Below are positions 28,422-35,702 of a DNA stretch of 64,000 nt, piece after piece; the stretch's first letter is position 1, and every line of letters begins with the position of its first letter. The notes below the pieces were generated by a model, which was given only the letters and a program-made list of their open reading frames with translations, was not told the origin of the DNA and ran no database searches. This DNA comes from Nitrososphaerota archaeon (GTDB lineage: Archaea; Thermoproteota; Nitrososphaeria; Nitrososphaerales; Nitrosopumilaceae). The position numbers were made by a program, and so were the translations under genes. The stretch is from assembly GCA_021323705.1 (NCBI GenBank), contig JAJPKL010000027.1, positions 1 to 64,000 of the forward strand, read 5' to 3'.

Positions 28422-29222
28422 ATGGAAATAAGGATAGGGTGTACGGGGTGGAACTACGATGGATGGAAAGGATCATTTTACCCTCCAAAACTAGAACCCA
28501 TTGATTATCTAAAACATTATTCATCTGCATTCGATATCACAGAGATCAACTCTACGTTTTATAGAATCCCTTCCGTATCCATGACAAAAAAGTGGTTCGC
28601 CGATACGCCCCCGAACTTTGTCTTTACTGCCAAGCTTCCAAGGATGATAACGCACGAGAACAGGCTGAGACCTGGGCCTTACCTTGACCAGTTTCTGGAT
28701 TCTATCAAGCCGCTTGAATCAAAGATGAAAATATTGGTAATACAACTGCCTCCCTCGCTCTCGTTTTCTGAGGCAAGACCTCAGCTTGAAAAGATGGTAA
28801 ACCATCTGCCTGTGCGGTATAGGTATGCGGTAGAGGGGAGACACCCGTCATGGTTTTCAGACGAGTCGTACAGGTTTATGTCGGAGAGAAACCTCTGCCT
28901 TGCGTGGAGCGAGGTTGAAGGTGTGGCAAACCCAGCTCCTGTTACGGCAGATTTTGTGTATCTACGACTGATTGGGGACAGGTCTATACCTGATAGTGAA
29001 TTTGGTAAGATACGCAGAGACGGAACAGAATTAATACAAAGGTGGGCGGATAAGATTGAATCAATCAAAGATAAGGTAGCGTTTGCAATTGCGATGGCAA
29101 ATAACCACCTGGAAGGCTTTGCTCCTATAACTGCAAATAAGCTACGCGTCTTACTGGGTTTACAATATGTAACGTGGAAAGATGCAAGACAAAGATCACT
29201 TTCTGATTTTACCATGTCATAG
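28422..29222 (+). CDS. DUF72 family protein (TIM-barrel-like, YecE family)
   Basis: 266 residues opening 'EIRIGCTGWNYDGWKG', with 'EINSTFYRIPS', 'FTAKLPRMITH', 'RYAVEGRHPSWF' and 'YLRLIGDR', the standard blocks of DUF72. The biochemical function of the family is not established. It follows mptE by 45 bp and is probably a separate unit. Confidence 0.88.
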   Translation: MEIRIGCTGWNYDGWKGSFYPPKLEPIDYLKHYSSAFDITEINSTFYRIPSVSMTKKWFADTPPNFVFTAKLPRMITHENRLRPGPYLDQFLDSIKPLESKMKILVIQLPPSLSFSEARPQLEKMVNHLPVRYRYAVEGRHPSWFSDESYRFMSERNLCLAWSEVEGVANPAPVTADFVYLRLIGDRSIPDSEFGKIRRDGTELIQRWADKIESIKDKVAFAIAMANNHLEGFAPITANKLRVLLGLQYVTWKDARQRSLSDFTMS

Positions 29223-29382
29223 CTAGCTACTTTGTTTATGTGATATACACTAGTTTATTCAACAATACTATTCAAAGAATTGTTTGTTCGGCAATTACTG
29301 TAAAATACTTGAATGGGTGTTACTCTTGGCTCAATTCTAAACCTGTTTTAATATTTATTATCCGTTCATCATTAGAACAAGT

Positions 29383-29949
29383 ATGGACTACCACTCTGAA
29401 GAAGAAATTCGCGACATCTTGGAGCTACGTGAGTGGATAGCAGAAGAGATAGAAAAACGCCAAAAAGAGATAGAAAAACTAACACAAAATATCAGAATTT
29501 TAGATTCGCTTGTAAAACAGTCAAGTTTCAGCAAGGCATCACACCTTGTATCATCGTCTACCAAAAAGAGCTCCCAACCTACGGTGCAGGAGACTGCAAG
29601 TGTGATTCCAATGAAGACTCCAGATAATCAGATAATAGCTAATGCTCACGTCACCCAAGACGAGCTTGTAATTATACCATCAGAGGAGGTATCGCTTGAT
29701 ATAGAGGTACAGCCGTTCAAGTCATTTTTCCTTGGCAGGATAATTGGCAACATGGAAAGCCAGGACAGTACAGACGTCAAGAGCGGCAAGATTCCACAAA
29801 ACACTGCCATAAGCTGCATGGTAAACAAGGAAGGAAACAGAATAAGGGAGATACTTATCAAGAACTATAGGCAGAAAGAGAGGTTAAACGAGATAATCAA
29901 CACAGCAACATGGTCATTTGCGCGAATGGTAGAAAATTCGAGAAAGTAA
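29383..29949 (+). CDS. Coiled-coil protein, unknown function
   Basis: 188 residues. Residues about 5-45 form a strongly charged coiled coil ('REWIAEEIEKRQKEIEK'); a Ser/Thr/Gln linker follows. The C-terminal domain (about 108-188) has 'FLGRIIGNMES', 'ISCMVNKEGNRIREILIKNY' and a helical tail. No enzyme motif. The pattern suggests an oligomerising adapter, possibly lineage-specific. Confidence 0.6.
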   Translation: MDYHSEEEIRDILELREWIAEEIEKRQKEIEKLTQNIRILDSLVKQSSFSKASHLVSSSTKKSSQPTVQETASVIPMKTPDNQIIANAHVTQDELVIIPSEEVSLDIEVQPFKSFFLGRIIGNMESQDSTDVKSGKIPQNTAISCMVNKEGNRIREILIKNYRQKERLNEIINTATWSFARMVENSRK

Positions 29950-30103
29950 ATTTAGATAAATTCGGATCAGTTGTGCTAATGTTGCCTTTAACCTAGGTGC
30001 TTTGTTGGCAATCATTTTAATAAATATGAGAGGTTGTACTCCCGCAATAGATTCTGTTAAACCTTCAAATCAATAGATTCTGCTGTAATAATCATACTAA
30101 AAG

Positions 30104-30109
30104 TTAATA
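30104..30109 (+). promoter_or_regulatory. Possible TATA box for the structured RNA
   Basis: TTAATA centred about 26-30 bp before the predicted 5' end of the three-way-junction RNA. Weak evidence alone; the spacing is what supports it. Confidence 0.3.
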
Positions 30110-30135
30110 CCTCTCTTGACATCTACCTTAAGGTA

Positions 30136-30226
30136 GGTGAGTAAAGTCTACTAGGCAACTAGTAGGATCTGGGCTGAAAGGTAGATGCCCGTGGAACGGG
30201 ATGGGACAAGTAAGCTCAGAGTCACC
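30136..30226 (+). ncRNA. Structured RNA with a three-way junction, unknown family
   Basis: About 91 nt that fold into one consistent structure. P1 is GGTGA (30136-30140) with TCACC (30222-30226). P2 is a 7-bp hairpin CTACTAG-GCAA-CTAGTAG (30148-30165) with a GNRA tetraloop. P3 is TCTGGGCT (30168-30175) with AGCTCAGA (30213-30220), and inside it P4 is CCCGT-GGA-ACGGG (30188-30200). P3 contains one G-U wobble that would be a C-A mismatch on the other strand, and the GNRA loop also exists only on the plus strand, so this strand is favoured. A 12+12-nt internal loop separates P3 and P4. It is not recognisable as tRNA, SRP, RNase P or a known riboswitch. Its 3' end overlaps the DUF3800 stop. Confidence 0.55.
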
Positions 30227-30914
30227 AATTAATTCTATTATGCCAATCCCACTGGTCTTTATGTTTTATCTTTTCCTTGATTAAATCGTAATACCTGTTA
30301 TCTAGTCTCTCAGATTTTGCAAAAACACTTCCTGAGATGTAATCGGCAATCTGCAAACATACATCATTTCTAGAATCTACGTGTTTGATCTTTACAATGA
30401 TGTCCCCTTTGAACTGTCTGCTTTTCTTTACATAGGAAATCTTTTCTTCGCAGTATTCATCAAAATGCTTGATCGCCTTCTGGGACAAGCTTCTGTCTAT
30501 TGTATAATGAATTTCATTGTATGGTACCCATGGCTTCAGATATGAATTAACAATGGTCTTGATTACATAGTCAACTGCAAGATAGTTGTATAGGATAGTT
30601 TGATTCCCTTTCAAACTGTCTTTAACGCTGTCTTTCATGACTGCTACAGTACCTAGAGATAGATCAAATGTCTTGATCTTTCTCAGGAATCTTTCACGGG
30701 TTATATGCTCGTCATTTGAAAATTTGAATTCCTCAGCTTTACCTCTGATTCGACGCCTAGTATTGATATTTTTCAGCAATCGTCTAACCTTGTTACGAAT
30801 GAATAGAGGCGTATCATTTACCATGATTACATAGCTTAACACAAAAGATCTAGTAGAATTCTGAGAAAATCCCAGATCTCCTGCCTCATCTACAAATACA
30901 TTGACTACTGGCAA
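30222..30914 (-). CDS. DUF3800 domain protein
   Basis: 230 residues. The N-terminal 'VFVDEAGDLGFS' and C-terminal 'DSRNDVCLQIADYISGSVF' motifs are the acidic signatures of DUF3800, proposed to have an RNase H-like fold. The middle is basic and helical. DUF3800 proteins are common in mobile and accessory regions; biochemical activity is not established. It lies between a truncated nucleotidyltransferase and a convergent structured RNA, in an AT-rich accessory zone. Two TTGGAACCAA repeats sit upstream. Confidence 0.8.
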   Translation of the reverse strand: MPVVNVFVDEAGDLGFSQNSTRSFVLSYVIMVNDTPLFIRNKVRRLLKNINTRRRIRGKAEEFKFSNDEHITRERFLRKIKTFDLSLGTVAVMKDSVKDSLKGNQTILYNYLAVDYVIKTIVNSYLKPWVPYNEIHYTIDRSLSQKAIKHFDEYCEEKISYVKKSRQFKGDIIVKIKHVDSRNDVCLQIADYISGSVFAKSERLDNRYYDLIKEKIKHKDQWDWHNRINW

Positions 30915-30957
30915 ATACTACAGGGGGCAACATCAAGAAGTTAAGCATTATGAGTAT

Positions 30958-31004
30958 TTGGAACCAATACTAGGACTATGGTCATTAATCTCAGTTGGAA
31001 CCAA
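30958..31004. repeat. Paired inverted-repeat sites TTGGAACCAA upstream of the DUF3800 gene
   Basis: TTGGAACCAA (4-bp arms, 2-bp spacer) occurs exactly at 30958-30967 and 30995-31004, 37 bp apart, in the 76-bp gap and the overlapping end of the truncated nucleotidyltransferase. They lie about 44 and 81 bp upstream of the DUF3800 start. Operator function is inference. Confidence 0.4.
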
Positions 31005-31191
31005 CCAAAATGTGCCTAAACTCTAGAAAGTCTTCTCCTGGCATATCAAAGTCAACATCTGTAGTTGATGGCTTTGCCCCAAGTAACGTCATCGCAGTAC
31101 CCCCTACTGCTACCACCGTTATTCTTCTGTTCAACTCCTTGTCAAGTTCAAGAAACCCAAGTAGCTTTGAGTTATCAAGCTTAGTAGACAT
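30991..31191 (-). pseudogene. Truncated nucleotidyltransferase-fold (MNT/DUF6036-like) protein
   Basis: Only 66 residues. The core 'VVAVGGTAMTLLGAKPSTTDVDFDM' has the GG and TxDxDF signatures of minimal nucleotidyltransferases, but the ORF ends soon after the second Asp and lacks the remaining strands and helices of the family. No continuation in another frame is visible in the 76 bp before the DUF3800 gene. It overlaps the winged-helix gene by 11 bp, so it was probably the second gene of a two-gene unit. It could still be a functional short form. Confidence 0.6.
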
Positions 31192-32254
31192 TGTACAGCC
31201 TCAAGACCTCCTTCATGCTCTTTTGGTCAGCCTTAACCTCCCCTGTTTTTGTGCCCTCAAGTAACCTTATTGGACTGTCAATTTCTGCCATCCCATGCGA
31301 TACCAAGTTTCTTAGCGTTCGAAGTATTCCTAGAAGCTTTTCTGCAAAATTATACTTTCGGGCAAGAAAGAGAAGCAGGTCATAATTTGTCCTCCCAGAA
31401 TTTTTTGCAAGTATAACTGGGATGGCGTTTATCCTCCTTGCGTTGTTTTGGAGCATTATTGCGCTGATTAGATATTCTATGCAGATCATCTTTCCCTGTC
31501 TTATTTGAGGTCCAAATTCCGTATAGCCAAATCTTGCAAGATTAAAAACTTGGTCTTCTTCTGTCATTTTTGCAGGATGCATCTCATGCTCACCTGCCAT
31601 TATCTTGATTCCCTCCCCTCCCGCCTTTTTGATCTCCATCCAGAAATCCTGCGGATTTAAAATGACTATCTTATTTGATAACATTTCTCTAGCAGGATTG
31701 ATTTCGTCAGATCGTAGTAGATTAAGGAACATCTTGTCCTCTAACGTCACGTGATCTATCCTTATGTTGTGTATTTTTTGTATATGATCTAAAATATCAT
31801 AAATCCCAATCTTTGCCTCTTCCATCTTTTTTCTTTCTGTTTTTCTCAAGTGAATCAATAGCTCGGCCTTGTTTAGTTTTGTATTTCTTTCCGGGTTCAT
31901 AAGAGAGATTGACTTTATCAAAAGAAAGCTGTGTAATTGCGTGTAAATCTCCATTATCATCATCTGCATCTCCTCTCTTCCTCTGAGAAAGTCTTGTTTT
32001 CTCCTCAGCTCCGTCTCTGCAAGTAGGTCAATCATGAGATAATTGTTGAAATTGATTGATATCAGTGAAGATCTGCCAGCTTTTGAAAGCGAGGTTATTC
32101 CCTCCTTTGCCATGTCATGGATCTTTTCATTGGTATTTGCATAGTACGCACCTCCATAGACCTCCTCTATCTTGCTTGTGAGCTCGTTTATTGATAGTGA
32201 CTTGCCAAGATTCCGTGTCAATATGTCAAGTATTCTGTACGTCAGCTCGTCCAT
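31181..32254 (-). CDS. Winged-helix protein with a HEPN-like RX4H motif
   Basis: 357 residues. Residues about 1-75 look like a winged helix ('TYRILDILTRNLGKSLSINELTSKIEEVYG'), a Met-rich helical middle follows, and near the C-terminus 'LRTLRNLVSHG' holds Arg315-X4-His320, the catalytic signature of HEPN ribonucleases. It overlaps a truncated nucleotidyltransferase, so the pair resembles HEPN-MNT toxin-antitoxin or AbiE-type units. Two 17-bp palindromes just upstream of the start suggest autoregulation. Family not recognised overall; the HEPN call rests on one motif. Confidence 0.55.
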   Translation of the reverse strand: MDELTYRILDILTRNLGKSLSINELTSKIEEVYGGAYYANTNEKIHDMAKEGITSLSKAGRSSLISINFNNYLMIDLLAETELRRKQDFLRGREEMQMMIMEIYTQLHSFLLIKSISLMNPERNTKLNKAELLIHLRKTERKKMEEAKIGIYDILDHIQKIHNIRIDHVTLEDKMFLNLLRSDEINPAREMLSNKIVILNPQDFWMEIKKAGGEGIKIMAGEHEMHPAKMTEEDQVFNLARFGYTEFGPQIRQGKMICIEYLISAIMLQNNARRINAIPVILAKNSGRTNYDLLLFLARKYNFAEKLLGILRTLRNLVSHGMAEIDSPIRLLEGTKTGEVKADQKSMKEVLRLYNVY

Positions 32255-32261
32255 CTCAATT

Positions 32262-32278
32262 TATAGTAGTTTACTATA
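32262..32278. promoter_or_regulatory. Operator-like palindrome 1 upstream of the winged-helix gene
   Basis: TATAGTA-GTT-TACTATA, perfect 7-bp arms, 8 bp upstream of the winged-helix ATG. Its centre is 21 bp, two helical turns, from the centre of the second copy. This is typical of a repressor dimer site, and the encoded winged-helix protein is the natural candidate. Confidence 0.55.
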
Positions 32279-32282
32279 ATAT

Positions 32283-32299
32283 TATAGTTTTTTACTATA
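32283..32299. promoter_or_regulatory. Operator-like palindrome 2 upstream of the winged-helix gene
   Basis: TATAGT-TTTTT-ACTATA, the same 6-bp arms and 17-bp length as the first copy, centred 21 bp away on the same DNA face. It also sits about 70 bp upstream of guaA on the other strand, so guaA could be affected. Confidence 0.5.
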
Positions 32300-32340
32300 G
32301 ATTTCAGCACGATAAAATCACCCTGACAGCAGAATTATGA

Positions 32341-32346
32341 TATATA
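32341..32346 (+). promoter_or_regulatory. Predicted TATA box of guaA
   Basis: TATATA centred 28 bp before the guaA ATG, consistent with a leaderless or nearly leaderless transcript. Confidence 0.5.
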
Positions 32347-32371
32347 CATCCGATAACTTGACAGTACATAC

Positions 32372-33895
32372 ATGGACAAGATTATAGTTCTAGATTTTGG
32401 TTCACAGTACAGCCATCTCATATGCAGAAGGATAAGAGAATTTTCAGTATATGCAGAGCTTGTGCCGTTTGACATATCACTTGAGGAACTAAAAAAGCTC
32501 AACCCCAAGGGGATTGTCTTTTCCGGCGGCCCTGCAAGTGTATACAACAAGGACTCGCCCCAACCCTCCTCCAAGATATTTGAGATTGGACTGCCGGTGC
32601 TTGGAATATGCTACGGCCACCAGTTGATTGTAAACAATTTTGGAGGCAAGGTAAAGCGTGCAAACAAGGAGTACGGCTCGTCTACATTGAAGATAGACAA
32701 CGGTTCTGACCTCCTTGCAGGAATGGGCCCGTCAACTAGAGCATGGATGAGCCACGGTGATGCTGCAGAGAGCCTCCCCCAAGGGTTTGAGGTAATAGGG
32801 CATACGGAGAGTTCCTTTGCTGCAGCAATTGCGAACAGGCAGAAGCTCATCTACGGCATACAGTTCCATCCCGAAGTGGTGCATACGGAAAACGGAATCC
32901 AGGTTCTCAAAAACTTTGTACTAGACATATGCAAGGCAAAGCAGGACTGGACACTTGAGAACTTTATCGAGGATACGGTATCCCAGATATCAAAGATTGA
33001 CGGCAACGTTTTATGCGGGATAAGCGGCGGTGTGGACTCGACAGTTGCAGCACTCCTGATTCAAAAGGCAATAGGAAACAGGCTCAAGTGCGTCTTTGTT
33101 GACAACGGCCTTTTGCGGTTAAACGAGGAAAAAGAGGTCGAAGAAATGTTTGAAAAAAATTTTGGGATGAACTTTACTGCAATCAATGCCAAGCAGAGGT
33201 TCCTCTCAAGGCTGAAGGGAGTGACCGATCCTGAGCAAAAGCGAAAGATTGTGGGAGAAGAGTTTGTCAAGGTGTTTACCGAGTTTGCAGAAAAAAACGG
33301 GCCGTTCAAGTGGCTTGCCCAAGGAACGCTGTACCCTGATGTGATTGAAAGCGGAGTATCAAAGGGACCTGCTGCCGTAATCAAGACGCACCACAATGTT
33401 GGCGGACTTCCTTCATGGCTCCATTTGCAGGTGCTGGAACCATTGAGGTTTCTGTACAAGGACGAGGTAAGAAGAGTAGGCAAGATACTTGGAGTCCCTG
33501 ATAATCTTTTGTACCGCCATCCGTTCCCAGGACCCGGCCTTGCCGTACGAATAATGGGTGAGGTAACGAAAGAGAAATTGCAGATATGCAAGCAGGCAAG
33601 CAAGATAGTGGAAGACGAGCTTTTTACTGCAGGGTGGTACGACAGGGTCTGGCAGGCATTTGCAGCAGTTGGCGATGACAGGGCAGTCGGAGTTGTGGGC
33701 GATGAAAGAAAGTATGGCCACGTGGTGCTTGTTAGGATAGTGGATTCAATTGATGCCATGACTGCAGACTGGACAAGGCTGCCAAACGATATTCTTGAGA
33801 AGATAAGTAACAGGATAACAAACGAGGTGGAAGATGTGGCATGGGTCAGTTATGTTGTATCAAGCAAGCCTCCTGCAACCATAGAGCCTCAGTAA
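32372..33895 (+). CDS. guaA: GMP synthase (glutamine-hydrolysing), single-chain
   Basis: 507 residues. The class I amidotransferase domain carries 'GICYGHQ' (Cys) and 'QFHPEV'; the ATP-pyrophosphatase domain carries 'GISGGVDSTVAA'; the C-terminal dimerisation domain ends 'PPATIEPQ'. It aminates XMP to GMP. Many euryarchaea split this enzyme into two chains; here it is fused as in bacteria. The last codons plus stop are duplicated exactly 1.1 kb downstream, marking the 3' end as an integration site. Confidence 0.97.
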   Translation: MDKIIVLDFGSQYSHLICRRIREFSVYAELVPFDISLEELKKLNPKGIVFSGGPASVYNKDSPQPSSKIFEIGLPVLGICYGHQLIVNNFGGKVKRANKEYGSSTLKIDNGSDLLAGMGPSTRAWMSHGDAAESLPQGFEVIGHTESSFAAAIANRQKLIYGIQFHPEVVHTENGIQVLKNFVLDICKAKQDWTLENFIEDTVSQISKIDGNVLCGISGGVDSTVAALLIQKAIGNRLKCVFVDNGLLRLNEEKEVEEMFEKNFGMNFTAINAKQRFLSRLKGVTDPEQKRKIVGEEFVKVFTEFAEKNGPFKWLAQGTLYPDVIESGVSKGPAAVIKTHHNVGGLPSWLHLQVLEPLRFLYKDEVRRVGKILGVPDNLLYRHPFPGPGLAVRIMGEVTKEKLQICKQASKIVEDELFTAGWYDRVWQAFAAVGDDRAVGVVGDERKYGHVVLVRIVDSIDAMTADWTRLPNDILEKISNRITNEVEDVAWVSYVVSSKPPATIEPQ

Positions 33896-33898
33896 AAA
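33881..33898 (+). repeat. Att-like direct repeat, left copy (guaA 3' end)
   Basis: ATAGAGCCTCAGTAAAAA covers the last four guaA codons, its stop and three more bases. An exact 18-bp copy is at 34991-35008. Duplication of a gene 3' end around a short insert is the usual scar of site-specific integration; guaA 3' ends are known targets in bacteria. Confidence 0.65.
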
Positions 33899-33928
33899 TA
33901 GTCTACCCCCATTTTGAGCGTAGAAACA

Positions 33929-33944
33929 TGACGTTTCTCGTAAA
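33929..33944 (+). repeat. 16-bp repeat TGACGTTTCTCGTAAA, copy 1
   Basis: Identical to 35657-35672, 1.73 kb away, with looser similarity for about 10-20 bp upstream (GAAA-rich). Copy 1 lies just inside the guaA-linked insert; its GAAAC and GTTTC form a small inverted repeat. Function unknown. Confidence 0.5.
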
Positions 33945-34067
33945 AGATATAGTTCAGAATAATGATCAATTCCCTGAGAAAACACTAACCTTGAATTTTG
34001 TACTTTGATCGAGAGGCCGTAGCCATGATGGAAGAGAGATTTCATATCTATCTACTTAAAGTGACTG

Positions 34068-34910
34068 TTATGTATCTTTTATCACATAAAATCTGCGTAA
34101 TATGGTAAACGAAACTAGTACAGATAATGCTACATAGAACGTTTGTAAAAGAAACCTACTATTTGATACGAATTTGAAGAAGCCGCGTAGTGTGAAAGTC
34201 CTTGTTATTTCTTCACTCTTGGGTCCAGTATTGAATACAATTTGAATCTTATTGGATTTTAACTTAAAATCAAAATGTGATAAGGCATTCCTAATTACCT
34301 TTGTATCTGTTTTCAAAACACCATCTTTATCCTTCCATTTTCCAGTAACAGAGAACATTTCAACCAAATCATAATCTTTAATGTCATATTTTTTTAAACC
34401 TCTTTCTATTTCACCATGAAGAATTTTTTCCATCACTTCATGTGAAGTGATTAGTGCAAAAAATAATGCGTATAGATCAACCTCTTCTACCATTTTCCTA
34501 TTGATCTTTCTTAGTACCTGCTCAAATACAGTATTAGCACTGAGAAAACGTTCTCTTTCTTCAATTATCGTTTTCATTGGATTATAATTGTCTTTTTTTG
34601 AATTTGATTTTTTACCAATTGCAAGATACGCATCTACATAGTCCTTAACATTTTTTGATATGTCTTTATTCCAATTAATTATAATACCTAAAACATCATC
34701 ATAGAGATCTTGTACGTATTCTTTTTTCAGGAAAGGTGACTTTGCTGTATTCATCTTTCTTTGAATTATGCTCAATTTTGCTGCAGTTTCATTATAAATC
34801 GGATAGGGATCTTGATCGCCTATTTTTTCAATAAATTCAGAGATGTAACCAAAAAATCCTCCAAAATGTTTTGCTATCTCTTCGTAATTTACAGATTTAT
34901 CATGAGACAT
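34068..34910 (-). CDS. HEPN-like, C-terminally membrane-anchored protein in the guaA insert
   Basis: 280 residues, helical and Lys-rich. 'VIRNALSHFDFKLKSNKIQIVF' contains Arg207-X4-His212 followed by strands, the form seen in many HEPN (pEDA-type) domains. A hydrophobic helix lies at about 255-272 with a short basic tail. The gene is the only one inside the 1.1-kb segment bracketed by the 18-bp guaA repeats, and its DNA is more AT-rich than its neighbours. A membrane-tethered RNase acting in defence or abortive infection is a hypothesis; the overall family is not recognised. Confidence 0.55.
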   Translation of the reverse strand: MSHDKSVNYEEIAKHFGGFFGYISEFIEKIGDQDPYPIYNETAAKLSIIQRKMNTAKSPFLKKEYVQDLYDDVLGIIINWNKDISKNVKDYVDAYLAIGKKSNSKKDNYNPMKTIIEERERFLSANTVFEQVLRKINRKMVEEVDLYALFFALITSHEVMEKILHGEIERGLKKYDIKDYDLVEMFSVTGKWKDKDGVLKTDTKVIRNALSHFDFKLKSNKIQIVFNTGPKSEEITRTFTLRGFFKFVSNSRFLLQTFYVALSVLVSFTILRRFYVIKDT

Positions 34911-34990
34911 GAGAGGAGATTATTCTAACAGACAAAATACTTTACGACAGCGTCATGTTTTTGTGAGTAGAATGGAGGTGTTCTATTTTT

Positions 34991-35008
34991 ATAGAGCCTC
35001 AGTAAAAA
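34991..35008 (+). repeat. Att-like direct repeat, right copy
   Basis: Exact copy of the 18 bp at the guaA 3' end (33881-33898); matches stop at both edges (c/t before, t/g after). It marks the right boundary of the inserted segment. Confidence 0.65.
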
Positions 35009-35073
35009 GCGTCCTACTGTGCCATTAATTCCCAGAATCCTTCACTTATATATGCATGAAAGTCTGAGTAGAC

Positions 35074-35175
35074 ATGTTAAAAAAAATAATTGCAAAGATA
35101 ATGTCTTGCTCTTGTAACAAAAAAGCTTCTGATGACATAAACGCAGTAAAAGAAGCCGAAGAATCAAAAAAATAG
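35074..35175 (+). CDS. Possible 33-residue microprotein
   Basis: ATG ORF too short for the track. It encodes a basic hydrophobic start (LKKIIAKI), a Cys pair in 'SCSCNKK' and a charged helical tail (AVKEAEESKK). An AT-rich upstream stretch with TATATATG-like bases lies about 26-30 bp before. No family recognised; it may be chance. Confidence 0.3.
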   Translation: MLKKIIAKIMSCSCNKKASDDINAVKEAEESKK

Positions 35176-35236
35176 AATTTTACATTCTACACCTTTTTTT
35201 CCTAACAAACCCATACAACCGAATTGCAAAATCGAA

Positions 35237-35578
35237 TTATTTGCCAAGCTCTTTCATTTTTGCTTCAAGAGTGGATAACCTTCTTTGTGTAACATCCATT
35301 GTACGTTTTAAAACATCAACCTCACCCCGGTTCTGCCTTTCCATCTCGTTTATGCTGTCAAACAAGACTTTGGCCTCTGTTGTCATTCCATTGTCATTCT
35401 TATCTATCCGGGCTGCAAGATGCTTATAGTCCTCTTCTAACTTTTCCAGCCTATTCAAAGTCTCTTCCATTCTTGCATTTACTCCATTAACTTCCGTATG
35501 AATTGCGCTCAATTCTTCCTCAATTTTGTTCAAGGAAGGAGCAAGAAACCTTCCGATTCCTGAAATCTTATTGTCCAT
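35237..35578 (-). CDS. Coiled-coil protein, unknown function
   Basis: 113 residues, almost entirely heptad-rich and charged from about residue 14 to the end ('IEEELSAIHTEVNGV', 'LNRLEKLEEDYKHLAARI', 'LSTLEAKMKELGK'). No other domain. Probably a structural or oligomerisation partner. Located in the accessory zone after the guaA insert. Confidence 0.55.
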   Translation of the reverse strand: MDNKISGIGRFLAPSLNKIEEELSAIHTEVNGVNARMEETLNRLEKLEEDYKHLAARIDKNDNGMTTEAKVLFDSINEMERQNRGEVDVLKRTMDVTQRRLSTLEAKMKELGK

Positions 35579-35656
35579 GATTAGCCATGTGTGCAGTTCC
35601 TAGTTAAAGAGTACTAGTACCAGACTACAATTGCACCCTCTTTCTTCGTGAAAATC

Positions 35657-35672
35657 TGACGTTTCTCGTAAA
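35657..35672 (+). repeat. 16-bp repeat TGACGTTTCTCGTAAA, copy 2
   Basis: Identical to 33929-33944. It lies 30 bp upstream of the small membrane-protein ORF at 35703, so it could be a regulatory site or an old recombination boundary. Confidence 0.45.
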
Positions 35673-35702
35673 GCTTAAGATCTGTACGAGATCAGTAATT
35701 TT

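Noticed and set aside
30120-30226. Interpretation of the structured RNA region as an IS605-type right end on the minus strand (hairpin followed by ATGTCAA)
   Set aside because: The palindrome plus ATGTCAA is suggestive, but no tnpB lies upstream on that strand, and the P3 wobble and GNRA loop favour a plus-strand RNA. Kept as an alternative.
30136-30226. RNase P RNA, SRP RNA or H/ACA guide
   Set aside because: Conserved RNase P and SRP sequence blocks are absent; the 12+12-nt loop resembles a pseudouridylation pocket, but there is no kink-turn or ACA box at the right distance.
33061-33759. 232-codon minus-strand ORF opposite guaA
   Set aside because: Antisense shadow of a well-defined gene; no domain pattern.
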